The translations under genes and the position numbers were made by a program. A stretch of 64,000 nt of DNA from assembly GCA_036873755.1 (NCBI GenBank), contig JAVTVY010056966.1, positions 124,001-188,000 of the forward strand, read 5' to 3'. This DNA is from Hanleya hanleyi (Eukaryota; Mollusca; Polyplacophora; Lepidopleurida; Hanleyidae). The notes below the pieces were generated by a model. The model saw only the letters and a list, made by a program, of their open reading frames with translations. It was not told the DNA's origin and ran no database searches. This document shows, piece by piece, positions 1 to 8,960 of this stretch. Within the stretch, counting starts at the first letter, position 1; each line of letters begins with the position of its first letter.

Positions 1-190
1 CCCTTAAGGTTCTTATGGCCCACCTGTCGTTGTTAATGGACTCCCAATTCTGCCAAAACGTCTGCAGACGTCCTCCGACGACTGGATGCTGAAATTGATG
101 AAATGGAGGGATGATGAGATTGGATGAAGCTGTCAGTTGATTAGTTACGGTGTCCGGAGTCCCTTCCCCTAGAGGCTGGGGGCTGGAACT
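1..190 (-). CDS. Start of DIRS/Ngaro-type reverse transcriptase ORF (partial)
   Basis: Reading the minus strand from about position 190 to the window edge, a frame different from the upstream gag-like ORF stays open and overlaps the last codons of that ORF. Near position 75 it encodes the motif VGGRLQTFWQNWESI followed by a D-R-W triplet, which matches the conserved N-terminal block of DIRS/Ngaro reverse transcriptases (a GRL...F...W...DxW pattern that precedes the RT fingers). The catalytic palm, RNase H and tyrosine recombinase would lie to the left, outside the window. The true start codon is not visible; translation may depend on re-initiation or a frame change from ORF1. The motif was recognised by eye, and only about 45 residues of it are available. 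Confidence 0.72.
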
Positions 191-2570
191 GAGGTCCACC
201 ACGTCGTTTGCCTTTACCTCGAAAACTGCCACGTTTGGGCTGGTCACTCTTGGTGGTCTTGGTAAAGGTCTGTCCTGATGTCTTCCCCTGACCCTTCGGT
301 CTGCTAAACTTGTCCAGTGTGGGGCGTTGTTTCGCTAAAACGTCAATGAGACGGGAAGATCTCTCATCTTGAACCTCAGATCTGACAGTCTGGATGGCCT
401 CGTTAAACAACGTATGTGAAGCGAAGGGTTGCTGTAATAATGTCGTCTTAGCATGTGGTGTAACGTCCGTCTTCAGTTGTTTTAAATGAGCCGATCTCCT
501 TGCTTGTAGTACTGTAGAAAAGGAGAAGGCCGCAGTCTGCATGATGTGGGCGTTGGCTCTGTCTAAGGAGTCGAGGAATCCCCACAAAAAATCGACTTCA
601 TTCGTCCTGATGGGAACGGCTTCTTTCTGTTGAGGGCGTTCGCCAATTTCCTTGATGAGATTTTTCATTCCAGCGATGAAATAGTCGGTGTACGAGGTTA
701 TCCGGTGCTGATGTAGCATCATCTCCTCAACCTGTAATGCCTGTAAGACGGGGAGGTCGATGATGGACGGCTTCGGTGTCAAGGAAATAGTACTGATGTC
801 ACCATCTACACGTGCTGGTTTATCCGGTAGTAACCTGTTATGCAGTATATACGGCTTGAAGACTCCCGGACGTTTAGGGTATACAGCATTGGAAGTCAAC
901 TTATTTTCCTCGTACTGGTCCAATAATCTTTTCCACTCCGGAGATGGGGGAAAAGTTGTCGGGTCGCCCTGGTCTACAAAAGGTAAATCTTTAGAAGAAG
1001 TAGAGGCTGCCGTTAGACGCTTCTTCCTTTGAGCCTGGGACTTCTCATCCTCAGAAGGTCGGGCGATGTTCGGTTTGAGCTTATAATTCGCCGCCATCTT
1101 GGTTTTGAAAGGAATAGCTTCTTTCTTGTCCGAATCCGAGTCCGACACCGGAGGTGGCGATACGGACAGATCTGCCGAAGGAGAACGACTACGTCTTCGT
1201 TTCGGTGGTGGGGAAGTTGAAGTAGATCGAGATCTCTGACTTCTCTCATTCTCCGAAGATTTATCCGAAATTTGCGTCTGAGGCAACAGCGTGGTTGTCG
1301 GTAACGTCTCTGTGCGTGTTCTCTCTTTACGCTTCTGTGGTGGTGAAAGAACAGCCAGACTGGAGTGGATAGCGTCGGATTCCCGTAAAGTCCGTTTCCG
1401 TTTCGGGGAGGTAGTCCGGTTTTTGGAAATTTCTTTTAATGTAGATTTTTCCACTTGAGCATGATGTCCACTCGTCTCTGTTGGCTGATGTTGTCTGGGA
1501 GTGCGTGATCTACGACGGGGCTCATGTGGACCCAGAGAAGATAAATTCCGATTCCCAAACTCTGGCCGTAAGGGACTCTGTCGCCGATATCTGGGTGGAC
1601 TACGGGAACGTGGCCGATAACGGGGACTCGTCCGAATAAATTTCTCTCGGGGTTCCCGGCTTCTGTGTCTGGTCGTCTCCCGATCTCGATCTTCTCTCCG
1701 AGAATGGCGCTGAAAATGTGGAAAATCCGAGTCCGGATTTCGGTTCCTCTCACGATCCGTATTTTCAACTCGCCGACGATCCGGGCTACGGGAACGACGT
1801 CCGGGACGGGGAAGGCGATCTTTATCCCCTGAATGATGGTGATCGGAACTCCGGGTTGTTTGTCTAGTATGGTCGTTCCGGCCCTCCGTAGTTCGGGAGT
1901 CCGGATTTCGGGAATGTTCTCGGGTATCCGGGTCCCGGTCTGTATTTCGGCTCGATTTTCCGGAAAGTTGATGCTCCGGTTCCCGGGCTTTAGGTTGTAC
2001 CGTGGCCGGCTTCTTAACTTTAATTGTAGAGTCCGACTTCGGCGCTGATACTATCTCAAGTTCGACCGGGGAGTCCGGGCTTCGGGATGATGATGTCCGG
2101 ATCCGGGATGAGAAAGTGTCCAAATGTAGCGGGTCCGGATCAGAAAGTTTGACATGGGTCGTCATCCTATGAGTAAGCTCCGAATCGGAATGATCCTCCA
2201 GGCTAAAAACGTCCCTGTACTGTGCCGGGGGAGTCCTTGCTACCGTTGGTAAGGTCGTCAACACGATATGACTGGGATTCAAGTTAGAGGCTTGAATACC
2301 CTGTAGGAAACGCTGAGCTGCAGCTCTTCTTTTCCCTTTCAGTCGGTCGACGTTTACAGATGTTGCTATAGCTGTAGACTGCATGAAGGTCGAATATCTG
2401 AGCCAAACTGCGTCGTCCCAGTCCACGCATTCACTACACGAATTGCTTTGTGTACAAATCTGCGGTCGGCAAAGATGGCACGCAGAGTGACGATCAGCAA
2501 GCGACCTGTAAGTTTGACATACAGTGCAACGATCAGAATGTCGAGACGAAGGAGTGACTACATCAGACAT
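141..2570 (-). CDS. DIRS-type retrotransposon ORF1 (gag-like), RS-rich
   Basis: An open frame of about 809 residues. The longer version reaching 2582 would begin with TTG, so the ATG at 2570 (MSDVV) is preferred. Residues 15-60 hold a cysteine/histidine cluster with three C-x2-C pairs, like the N-terminal zinc-ribbon-like region of DIRS ORF1 proteins. Residues 190-500 are extremely rich in Arg, Ser, Asp and Pro with RS/RD dipeptides. The C-terminal third is an ordered helical region (LLQQPFASHTLFNEAIQ), and the tail is Gly/Arg/Lys-rich (RGKGKRRGG), suited to nucleic-acid binding. DIRS ORF1 proteins are the known source of the LAP2-alpha C-terminal domain, and the C-terminal third resembles that family. 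The overlapping RT start downstream supports the assignment. It could be mistaken for a host SR splicing factor, but the RT context argues against that. No internal stop is present, so the copy looks young. Confidence 0.75.
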   Translation of the reverse strand: MSDVVTPSSRHSDRCTVCQTYRSLADRHSACHLCRPQICTQSNSCSECVDWDDAVWLRYSTFMQSTAIATSVNVDRLKGKRRAAAQRFLQGIQASNLNPSHIVLTTLPTVARTPPAQYRDVFSLEDHSDSELTHRMTTHVKLSDPDPLHLDTFSSRIRTSSSRSPDSPVELEIVSAPKSDSTIKVKKPATVQPKAREPEHQLSGKSSRNTDRDPDTREHSRNPDSRTTEGRNDHTRQTTRSSDHHHSGDKDRLPRPGRRSRSPDRRRVENTDRERNRNPDSDFPHFQRHSRREDRDRETTRHRSREPREKFIRTSPRYRPRSRSPPRYRRQSPLRPEFGNRNLSSLGPHEPRRRSRTPRQHQPTETSGHHAQVEKSTLKEISKNRTTSPKRKRTLRESDAIHSSLAVLSPPQKRKERTRTETLPTTTLLPQTQISDKSSENERSQRSRSTSTSPPPKRRRSRSPSADLSVSPPPVSDSDSDKKEAIPFKTKMAANYKLKPNIARPSEDEKSQAQRKKRLTAASTSSKDLPFVDQGDPTTFPPSPEWKRLLDQYEENKLTSNAVYPKRPGVFKPYILHNRLLPDKPARVDGDISTISLTPKPSIIDLPVLQALQVEEMMLHQHRITSYTDYFIAGMKNLIKEIGERPQQKEAVPIRTNEVDFLWGFLDSLDRANAHIMQTAAFSFSTVLQARRSAHLKQLKTDVTPHAKTTLLQQPFASHTLFNEAIQTVRSEVQDERSSRLIDVLAKQRPTLDKFSRPKGQGKTSGQTFTKTTKSDQPKRGSFRGKGKRRGGPQFQPPASRGRDSGHRN

Positions 2571-2790
2571 AATGCTTACCAAACCTTCCTACTCTAAATA
2601 TACTTTTACTACGCTAGATTATAAATCACAGCAGAGATCTTCCAACACGTCAGCTACGCTGGCTTGCAAAGGAAAATATGAACAATCAGGGATCAAAGGG
2701 GCGCATGCGTGGAACACGTTGCCTGGGTAACCCAGGATCAGGGGAGTTAACTCTTTTAGTTCTTTTGCAAATGAGATCTCCAGAGGAGAA
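2571..2790 (-). promoter_or_regulatory. Putative 5' region/promoter of the DIRS-type element
   Basis: This stretch lies immediately upstream of ORF1. It contains an NRF1-like GCGCATGCGT at 2701-2710 and a perfect RFX X-box-type inverted motif, GTTGCCTGGGTAAC, at 2718-2731. The boundary of the retroelement (its terminal repeat) cannot be fixed because the other end is outside the window. The regulatory role is inferred from the motifs alone. Confidence 0.35.
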
Positions 2791-2959
2791 TAATGGCGGT
2801 TTGTAATAGAAGGGAAGCTTTAATGCAAAAACGTAGATATTGGACTGAAGTCCTGAGAATTTCAGGTATTGAAAAAATGGCCATTTGGCTTACAAGGGAT
2901 CTGAATTATAACATTGAGAATGCTATATTCATGTTAGGCAAATTAGAATTACTTTTTCC

Positions 2960-3545
2960 TGATTCAAAGAAGTAAATTTCCATTTTTGTGAAAAAAATCT
3001 TATTTTGATATGCAAAAACGCGCCTCCATGATTTCGCCAACACCATAAAAATCTCGTCAGTCCTTTGCCTATCTTGCAAGATCATTATACCCACATTTCA
3101 TGAAAATCGAACAAGTTGTTTAGAAGATATCATGTTACAAATGTTTACCTGAATGCAAGTCTATAGTGCCACCTAGTGATGACCAAATACCACGAAAAAC
3201 AAGCAGGTGAAATCTAAAGCCCTTGAGAGAAGGCACAAAAAATATTAATCATGATAACGGTTATGAAGGTTTTGATGTTAAGTCAGATAATTTTGAGAGT
3301 TTTCATTTCAACGGCAATTTGATTCGCACCGAAAGAGAATTATCATGTCCGCAATCCAATATTTATGCTTGGCAACCTAGAATAGAACAGGTTTTAAATA
3401 TTTCTCCAAGCGAACTGGTAAATTTTCATTTCACGAAAAAAAAATTGAGACGCAAGAAACTTGCCTTAAAAGTTATGCCAGCTACACCAAAACGTTTTCA
3501 GCACATTGCCTATCCTTCAAGACCATTGTAATAAAATTTCAAAGA
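2960..3545. repeat. Diverged copies of the repeat family seen at 4070-4962
   Basis: Two stretches (about 2975-3220 and 3420-3545) share ordered blocks with the better preserved units at 4070-4962, for example a 'caaaa...caccaaaac...ttttcagc...tatc...caagatca' series and a '...gccacctagtgatgacc' block. They look like old decayed copies. The small ORFs here (about 60-100 codons) are not supported as genes. Confidence 0.5.
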
Positions 3546-4069
3546 AAACCCCCGCGAAGCGAAAAACTTACACTGATATGGCAATATCAGTTGTCTCCCG
3601 TAAATTTACTCTTCACATAGAATAGCCCGAAAAAGTTTTTTGGTTGATTTGTTAGTTTTTTGTTATTTTTTGCTATTTTAGAACGGTTGAAAGCCTGAAA
3701 TAATTGTGGGAATGTTTCAGCTCTTTTGAACCTCTCAAATACTCTAGAATGCGTTAAATGGAGTCTTAGGTTCTGAAATTTTTCCGGGGGGAGAGGGGGA
3801 GGGGCAAGCGGGGCGCGCTTTTAGCACGCATTGCTGGGGTAGTCCTTGTAGTTCCACCTGACTGGGAAACGACCCCCCCCCCCCCCCACGAACAAAATCC
3901 TGCGTACGGGCCTGTATATCCATGCTCAGCTAATGCATACAATGTAACCAAGACCACAGAATAATACAATTTAATCAAATGTTCACCGTTGCATATTATT
4001 TGACTGTGGAATGTCACATTTGTACAAGTTCAACTTCAATTTTCATCATCAAAATAAGAAGAAGACATA
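3546..4069. other. Low-information intergenic stretch with a hAT-like end
   Basis: No gene is seen. At 3780-3915 there are G-rich and C-rich homopolymer runs. The RC of 3895-3917 starts CAGGCCCGTACGCAGG, like the ends of hAT-type MITEs, but no matching second end or target duplication was found. Confidence 0.3.
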
Positions 4070-4962
4070 TTTTAGATTGCAAAGGAATTAAATTACAGCT
4101 CCAGCCATATCCTAATCATGTTCAATGAACTGGAATACATGTACATCAACTTGCAACTTACTCTCAATACAAATTTGTCAATTTTCATTTTTTGGAAAAG
4201 CGCCCCCTTTTGAGTCGCCAAAATCATGCCCTTAGATCAACCCTAAAAACACCAAAACCATTCCAGCCCTGTATCTATCATACAGGATCACTATACCCAA
4301 ACGTGAAAATCAAACCAGCAATTGGTAAAACAATCGTGTCAGAAAGGTTTATTATGTTTAGGACGACCTGACTACAGCGCCATCTAGTGATCATATGACA
4401 CATGCAAATGCAACCAGACAAATTCCCCAGATCTAGGGAGATGGGAAACCAAAGTTTGAGATAAAAATGTCCAATGGGTTTTTGAGATATGGACGTTTTG
4501 AACGGTGTTGGCGGCGGTGCCTTTTTTTTAGAATTCAGCGGCCACTGATTGCAAAAGGAAATGAATTACAGCTCCAGCTATATCATACTTATGTTCAGCA
4601 ATCTGGAATTCACTAACAGACAACTTATCTCTATTCAAATTGGTCAATTTTAATGTTTTGAAAAACGTCACTTTTTGAGTTACCAAAATCGTGCCTTTAG
4701 GATCATTCTAACACCACCAAAACCTTTTCAGCTGTGTAATTGTCATACAAGATCACTATACCCAAATTTCACAAAAATCGAAAAAGCCGTTGGGAAAAAA
4801 TCGTGTCAGGAACGTTAATAATGTTCATAACTACAGCGCCAAATAAAAACACGAAAACACAACCAGAAAAATTCCCCAGACCTAGCTAGATAGGAAACAA
4901 AATTTATCTAAAAAATCTCCAACGGTTTCAGAGATATGGACATTTGAAATGGCGATGGCGGC
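4070..4962. repeat. Two tandem units of a dispersed repeat, the second split by the Polinton
   Basis: Unit 1 (about 4070-4543) and unit 2 (about 4544-4962) align along most of their length. Both begin 'gattgcaaa.ggaa.t.aattacagctccag', and both approach a 'gagatatggac...ttgaa' block near their 3' end. In unit 1 that block is followed by an uninterrupted GGCGGCGG at 4510-4517. In unit 2 the matching GGCGGC (4957-4962) is where the Polinton inserted. Unit 1 is therefore an unfilled relative of the target site. Confidence 0.7.
4957..4962. repeat. Left 6-bp target site duplication GGCGGC
   Basis: It lies directly before the first AG of the left TIR and is identical to 17526-17531 directly after the right TIR. 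The unfilled paralogous site at 4510-4515 carries the same six bases. Confidence 0.9.
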
Positions 4963-5049
4963 AGTAGTAGTGTAAGTGGAAATTGAGTAACATTGACCTT
5001 TGGATCTTAGTGCAACTTATAACGTCACAGGGGTCACTGAGTGCAAGTG

Positions 5050-5152
5050 TGGTCAAAATGGCGGCTGATGTGGGTGTGGGTTCAAAATGGCGGCTGATGT
5101 GGGTGTGGGTTCAAAATGGCGGCTGATGTGGGTGTGGGTTCAAAATGGCGGC
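5050..5152 (+). repeat. 29-bp tandem repeats with YY1-like core, left TIR
   Basis: Four occurrences of AAAATGGCGGCT are spaced 29 bp apart, separated by 'gatgtgggtgtgggttc'. The core matches the YY1 consensus AANATGGCGGC. The inverted array in the right TIR has eight occurrences. Confidence 0.85.
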
Positions 5153-5299
5153 TGTGACTGACCTGTCTAGGCTATAGTTGGGGACAAAGGTCAAAAATAG
5201 CTCCATGTATTCCTCCGCGGTGATGCGGTCTGGCCGCGGTTTTGGCGGTGATTCGGTCTCGGGGAAAAAGCTTCCGCGGAGAAAAAGTAGTCCCTAGAT

Positions 5300-6120
5300 A
5301 AAATGGTCCGATGGGGTCGAGTGAGGTATCAAAGTGAAGCTTATGTGAAGGGGCATCTGATGGGCTGGGTGTGGGGTTGACATATCGGCCTTCTGTGCAT
5401 GCGCGGTGGCCGAAGGGTATGAAAATAGCCGTTTTGGAGCTAGGGGAGCTACTAATGGTCCAATGGGGCGAGTCCGGTATCAAAGTGAAGCATTCGTGAA
5501 GGGGCATCTAATGGACTGGGTGTGGGGTTGAACTATCGGCATTCTGCGCATGCGCGGTGGCCCAAGGGTATGGAAATAGACGTTTTGGAGCTAGGGGAGC
5601 CCCTATTGGTCCAATGGGGTCGAGTGAGGTATCAAAGTGAAGCATTCGTGAAGGGGCATCTAATGGGCTGGGTGCGGGGTTGAAATATCGGCATTCTGCG
5701 CATGCGCGGTGGCCCAAGGGTATGAAAATAGACGTTTTGGAGCTAGGGGAGCCACTAATGGTCCAATGGGGTCGAGTGAGGTATCAAAGTGAAGCATTCG
5801 TGAAGGGGCATCTGATGGGCTGGGTGTGGGGTTGAAATATCGGCATTCTGCGCATGCGCGGTGGCCCAAGGGTATGGAAATAGACGTTTTGGCATCTAGG
5901 GGAGCCACTAAGTTGGTCCGAGTGGGGTCATATGAGGTATCAATGTGAAGCATTCGTGAAGGGGCATCTGATGGGCTGGGTGTGGGGTTGAAATATCGGC
6001 ATTCTGCGCATGCGTGGTGGCCCAAGGGTATGAACATAGCCGTGTTGGAGCTAGGGGAGCCCCTAATGGTCCGATGGGGTCGAGTGAGGTATCAAAGTGA
6101 AGCATTCGTGAAGGGGCCTC
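5300..6120 (+). repeat. About 152-bp tandem repeats with NRF1 sites, left TIR
   Basis: Five units are phased by the GCGCATGCGC motif: exact at 5546, 5698 and 5850, near matches at about 5396 and at 6006. Each unit repeats a 'cgttttggagctaggggagc...ggtccgatgggg...gaggtatcaa' order. Start-codon-initiated ORFs of about 65-130 codons through these units are artefacts of the periodicity. Confidence 0.85.
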
Positions 6121-6178
6121 TGATGGGTTGGATGTACGGTAGGAATATCATGCGCAGACAGCAATGCGGAGCTCTCGG

Positions 6179-6576
6179 CCAATCAGAAGCGAGTATTTCA
6201 AATCCGTCACAGAGCTCTCAGCCAATCAGAAGCGAGTATTTTGACCCGGTGCATTATGGGACCATATCCAAGATGGCGGCACGTATGTTCAAGATGGCGG
6301 CACATCCGGTGTCGAAAACTGGCCATTTCGTCGGGATGTGGTCACCTAGTGTCGAAAACTGGACCCTGTATGGGTCCCGCTAGACGTTTTGGAGATAGGG
6401 GCGCCACTAATGGTCCAATGAACAAGTGTGTGACGTCACTTCCGGTTGGGTGAATGGGGCGTGACCTCTGGCCATGTCTAGACTTGTCTGTGTCTGTCAT
6501 GTACTGGGGTTTTTTTCTCTACAATGGCGTTCACGTGGTGTGGTGGGTCTGCGCAAGTGTGTGACGTCACTTCCGG
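6179..6576 (+). promoter_or_regulatory. Promoter-like motif cluster in the left TIR (NF-Y, YY1, CRE-ETS)
   Basis: CCAATCAGA occurs at 6179-6187 and 6222-6230. AAGATGGCGGC occurs twice between 6262 and 6302. TGACGTCACTTCCGG, a CRE joined directly to an ETS core, occurs at 6431-6445 and 6562-6576. The order of the cluster and its repetition suggest a TIR-borne promoter or enhancer. The direction of transcription is not shown by the sequence. Confidence 0.6.
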
Positions 6577-6661
6577 TTTTCACTAAAACGATCTCCAACT
6601 TTTCCGGCCCTCCACCGCAGCGCGCGCGCGCGGGTTCTCCGGCCGCAGCGCGCGCGCGCGC

Positions 6662-7173
6662 GTCAATGTAGGGAGAGGTTAAATCGACAACATAGAACTT
6701 ATAGTCATCAACTTAATCTATACGTGTTGGACGAGTCTCTTCACTCACCGTATACACGCACCTCAATGAAATGCCCGCTCCAAACCTAGACCAAAAACAC
6801 GTACTTGGTCTGTGGGCTGATTTCATTGGCTCTCTATTTTTACTATAGTGCTCTTGCATTCTAACCTTGATGGGTTACATTTTGGCCCCATCCTACACCA
6901 CTGATTTCAGTTTCACTGAATCTCCACATTGAGCATTGATGCATTATGAATAAAACACACAAGACGGGGTTTTTTGGTGAGATCTCATTTTGTTTTTTAT
7001 TCAGTAACAACAACAACGTGAGAACAACCACGTGAAAACTCAAGCCCAGAACAAGGGGCTTGTACATTGAAAGAACTGAAGCCCAGAACAGGGAGGGCTT
7101 GTAAACTGAAGCCCAGAACAGGGGGCTTTTAAACTTAAGCCCAGAACAGCGGGCGTGTGTACATTGAAAGAAT
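6662..7173. other. Left internal non-coding segment of the Polinton
   Basis: No gene is seen between the left TIR and the protease gene. A minus-strand AATAAA (TTTATT on the plus strand, 6996-7001) is a plausible poly(A) signal for the leftmost capsid/protease transcripts. The degenerate repeat at 7040-7200 lies between that signal and the protease stop. Confidence 0.55.
6996..7001 (-). terminator. Poly(A) signal AATAAA downstream of the protease gene
   Basis: The hexamer lies about 175 bp downstream of the protease stop on the minus strand and before the TIR. It is the first such signal after the MCP and protease genes. Confidence 0.5.
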
Positions 7174-7204
7174 TCAAGCCCAGAACAGGGCTTGTACATT
7201 GAAA
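7036..7204. repeat. Short tandem repeat AAGCCCAGAACAGGGGCTTGTA
   Basis: At least six imperfect copies of an 'agcccagaacaggg..cttgtacattgaaag' unit occur in a row. The last copy overlaps the final codons of the protease frame (its final residues, about ALFWA). The array may have extended or altered the C-terminus of the protease. Confidence 0.75.
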
Positions 7205-7644
7205 TGATGGGCGGCCCAGTCATATACGAGTACATCGCGGTCCTCGGCCTTGGGGTACTCGTCAAACATCTGTACGATGATAGATAAGGGTCTTCCCCGG
7301 CATCGATGGTACAGGTAAAACAAGCAATATTGTCCGCACACGCTACTGGTCAGGCTTTGCAACGTTTGACTGTTCCAACAGTCAACTGTGCCTTGATCCA
7401 TGAAGTCTGTTAAATCGGGATGGAGGGGTGGCAGGCTGTACGGGTCAAAGTATTCGCCCTGCTGTTCTGTCAAGTACACGGCCACCCAATGTTCACCGGG
7501 TCGCTCCATCGGGTCCGTGTTGAGAACGTAAGCAGCAGGATACACACGGTCTAATGGGAACACATCTCGGGCGAACACCCCTTGAAACATCATACGTGTC
7601 TCTGGGTCATTCTCCAGCACGGTGGTTATCTGCTCTGTATCCAT
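7174..7644 (-). CDS. Adenain-type cysteine protease (Polinton PRO)
   Basis: A 156-residue frame starting at the ATG at 7644, one base after the stop of the capsid gene. The longer open frame up to 7704 is rejected because it runs into that gene. The catalytic set of the adenovirus protease/Ulp1-like family is visible: His52 (GEHW), Asp67 (YFDPYS), Gln96 and Cys103 (VCGQYC). The His-Asp spacing and the Gln-Cys spacing of seven match adenain. In Polintons this enzyme is thought to mature capsid proteins during virion assembly. Its position directly behind the MCP fits a morphogenesis cluster. The length is near the short end of the family. The last residues come from a tandem repeat and may not be ancestral. 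The frame is intact. Confidence 0.9.
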   Translation of the reverse strand: MDTEQITTVLENDPETRMMFQGVFARDVFPLDRVYPAAYVLNTDPMERPGEHWVAVYLTEQQGEYFDPYSLPPLHPDLTDFMDQGTVDCWNSQTLQSLTSSVCGQYCLFYLYHRCRGRPLSIIVQMFDEYPKAEDRDVLVYDWAAHHFNVQALFWA

Positions 7645-7645
7645 G

Positions 7646-8957
7646 TTAGGTGGAGAAGTCACACAGCACGTTGCGTGCCTTGTCCACTTGAATGATGTTG
7701 TCAAACTCGGCGTAGCAGATCACATTGACGGTGCTCCGGAGGGCTCGTTGAAAGTGGATTTCCAACCGTAAATTGCCTTGCTTGGCCAGGGCCAGCTGAT
7801 GGTCGTTCTCTAAGGTGGGGGTAAGATCGAAACAGAACAACGTGTATCCGTTCCCGTAGTCCTCCCGACTGATGAAATTCCCTTCGTCCTGGTTGATTTG
7901 ACCGGTGGCTGTAAACAGGCTCTGATAGGCTCGAATGAAATTCGCGCGCCCAAAGTTTGGGTTAAGGCCGTGGCTGGCACCTGTTGTCCATCCACATGCA
8001 GGGCCACAAAATTGATGCCGAAATGTTTAAAGTCAAACGGATTCTCTGGGTAGGCTCCACTGAAACTGGTATTTTCCACACAGGCCAGGATCAATCGCTT
8101 GGGTAGTTCCCCAGGAACAGGTTGTCTTTGTTGGCGCTCATATTTCCAGCAGACACAGAGAACACTTTGGTTTGCACACGTCGGATAGGGTACTGGGCTG
8201 GTTTTGTTTCCAAGGCTTTCATGTGTCCCAATTGAACGGCTGGATTCGGTTTCACTTTTCGGACATACAGGACTGCGTCTTCGATGACAATCTTATAGTC
8301 AGCTACATGCGCCTCTACGTTAGTGGCCATCAAGGCGAAGGTCGGAGGCGCCCGTATCAGTCGGATTTTGATGGGAACCTTGTTCAAGAGGTATCGGTCT
8401 TGCATGAACATATCTGCGTGCAGTCGACCGATCATATCCACCGAGACGCCCTTCGCGGTCAAAGCCTTCCGTTTGCTATATCCCGTATTGTCGTTCTCTG
8501 CGCCCATGTGCTCGGCTTTGTCCTGGTAGAATAAAGCGGCTGTCAGTTGAGATTTTTTAGCCTCTCGCCCATGCGACAACAGCGTCTCGATGTAGGCTCG
8601 ATAGGGGTACGTGTTGGTCGAGTCACTGATGAGTTTGTCGCTGAGAAATATATCCACCTGTTGAAACATCGAGTGCAGCCAGAGATTCGTCGGGCCCACC
8701 GTTGCTTGGTCGACGATTCTGGTGCCATCTCCACTGACGATCTTGGCTTTCACATACAAGTAGGTATGGGCTAAATCCACATAGGTCGTATCCGCATTAC
8801 TGATGGTGAACTCGATGGGCCCTGTTGCGTTGATGCTGGACAGCGGGAGATGCTCCACCCATAATCCTTGTTCGGCACTGGTCTGTGTGGGCGGCACGGT
8901 CCACAAATCAAATTCACTGTTGGTGGAGGGGCAGGACTCGGCGTGGATCAAGGACAT
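7646..8957 (-). pseudogene. Major capsid protein, double jelly-roll (Polinton MCP), with two frame breaks
   Basis: The coding region spans about 436 codons in three frames. The ATG at 8957 opens the N-terminal two thirds, which contains the first jelly-roll region. The frame changes near 8109-8112 (a run of C on the plus strand) and again near 7960-7966, and the last frame ends with the stop at 7646-7648. The final segment carries the family's typical block TVNVICYAEFDNII followed by a D-x-x-RNVL end. This is characteristic of Polinton capsid proteins, which appear in invertebrate annotations as 'F54H12.2-like'. Each change is equivalent to one missing base in a short homopolymer. All segments still look conserved, so the breaks are recent or are sequencing errors. 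As read, only the N-terminal 288 residues would be made. Confidence 0.88.
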
Positions 8958-8960
8958 GTT

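Larger units (their letters stand above)
4963..6661 (+). repeat. Left terminal inverted repeat of the Polinton (about 1.7 kb)
   Basis: It matches the reverse complement of about 15567-17525. From the outside in, it contains: a unique end; four AAAATGGCGGCT-bearing units of 29 bp (5050-5152); a block rich in CCGCGG; five tandem units of about 152 bp (about 5300-6110), each carrying an NRF1-type GCGCATGCGC or near match; two NF-Y sites; two AAGATGGCGGC sites; two CRE-ETS composites; and two alternating CG runs. ORFs reading through the 152-bp units are repeat artefacts, not genes. Confidence 0.9.

Noticed and set aside
141..2570. Host SR-type splicing factor
   Set aside because: The overlapping reverse-transcriptase start downstream and the DIRS-like cysteine cluster identify a retrotransposon ORF1.
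5172..6105. ORFs of 65-125 codons on the minus strand through the left TIR, all with the same LHECFTL/ACAECRYFNP blocks
   Set aside because: They repeat with the 152-bp DNA unit, have mirror images in the right TIR, and show no domain; they are periodic artefacts.
7646..8957. Programmed frameshifting in the capsid gene
   Set aside because: Two changes in the same gene, and similar ones in two neighbouring genes, all at short homopolymers without slippery-site or pseudoknot context, fit mutation or sequencing error better.
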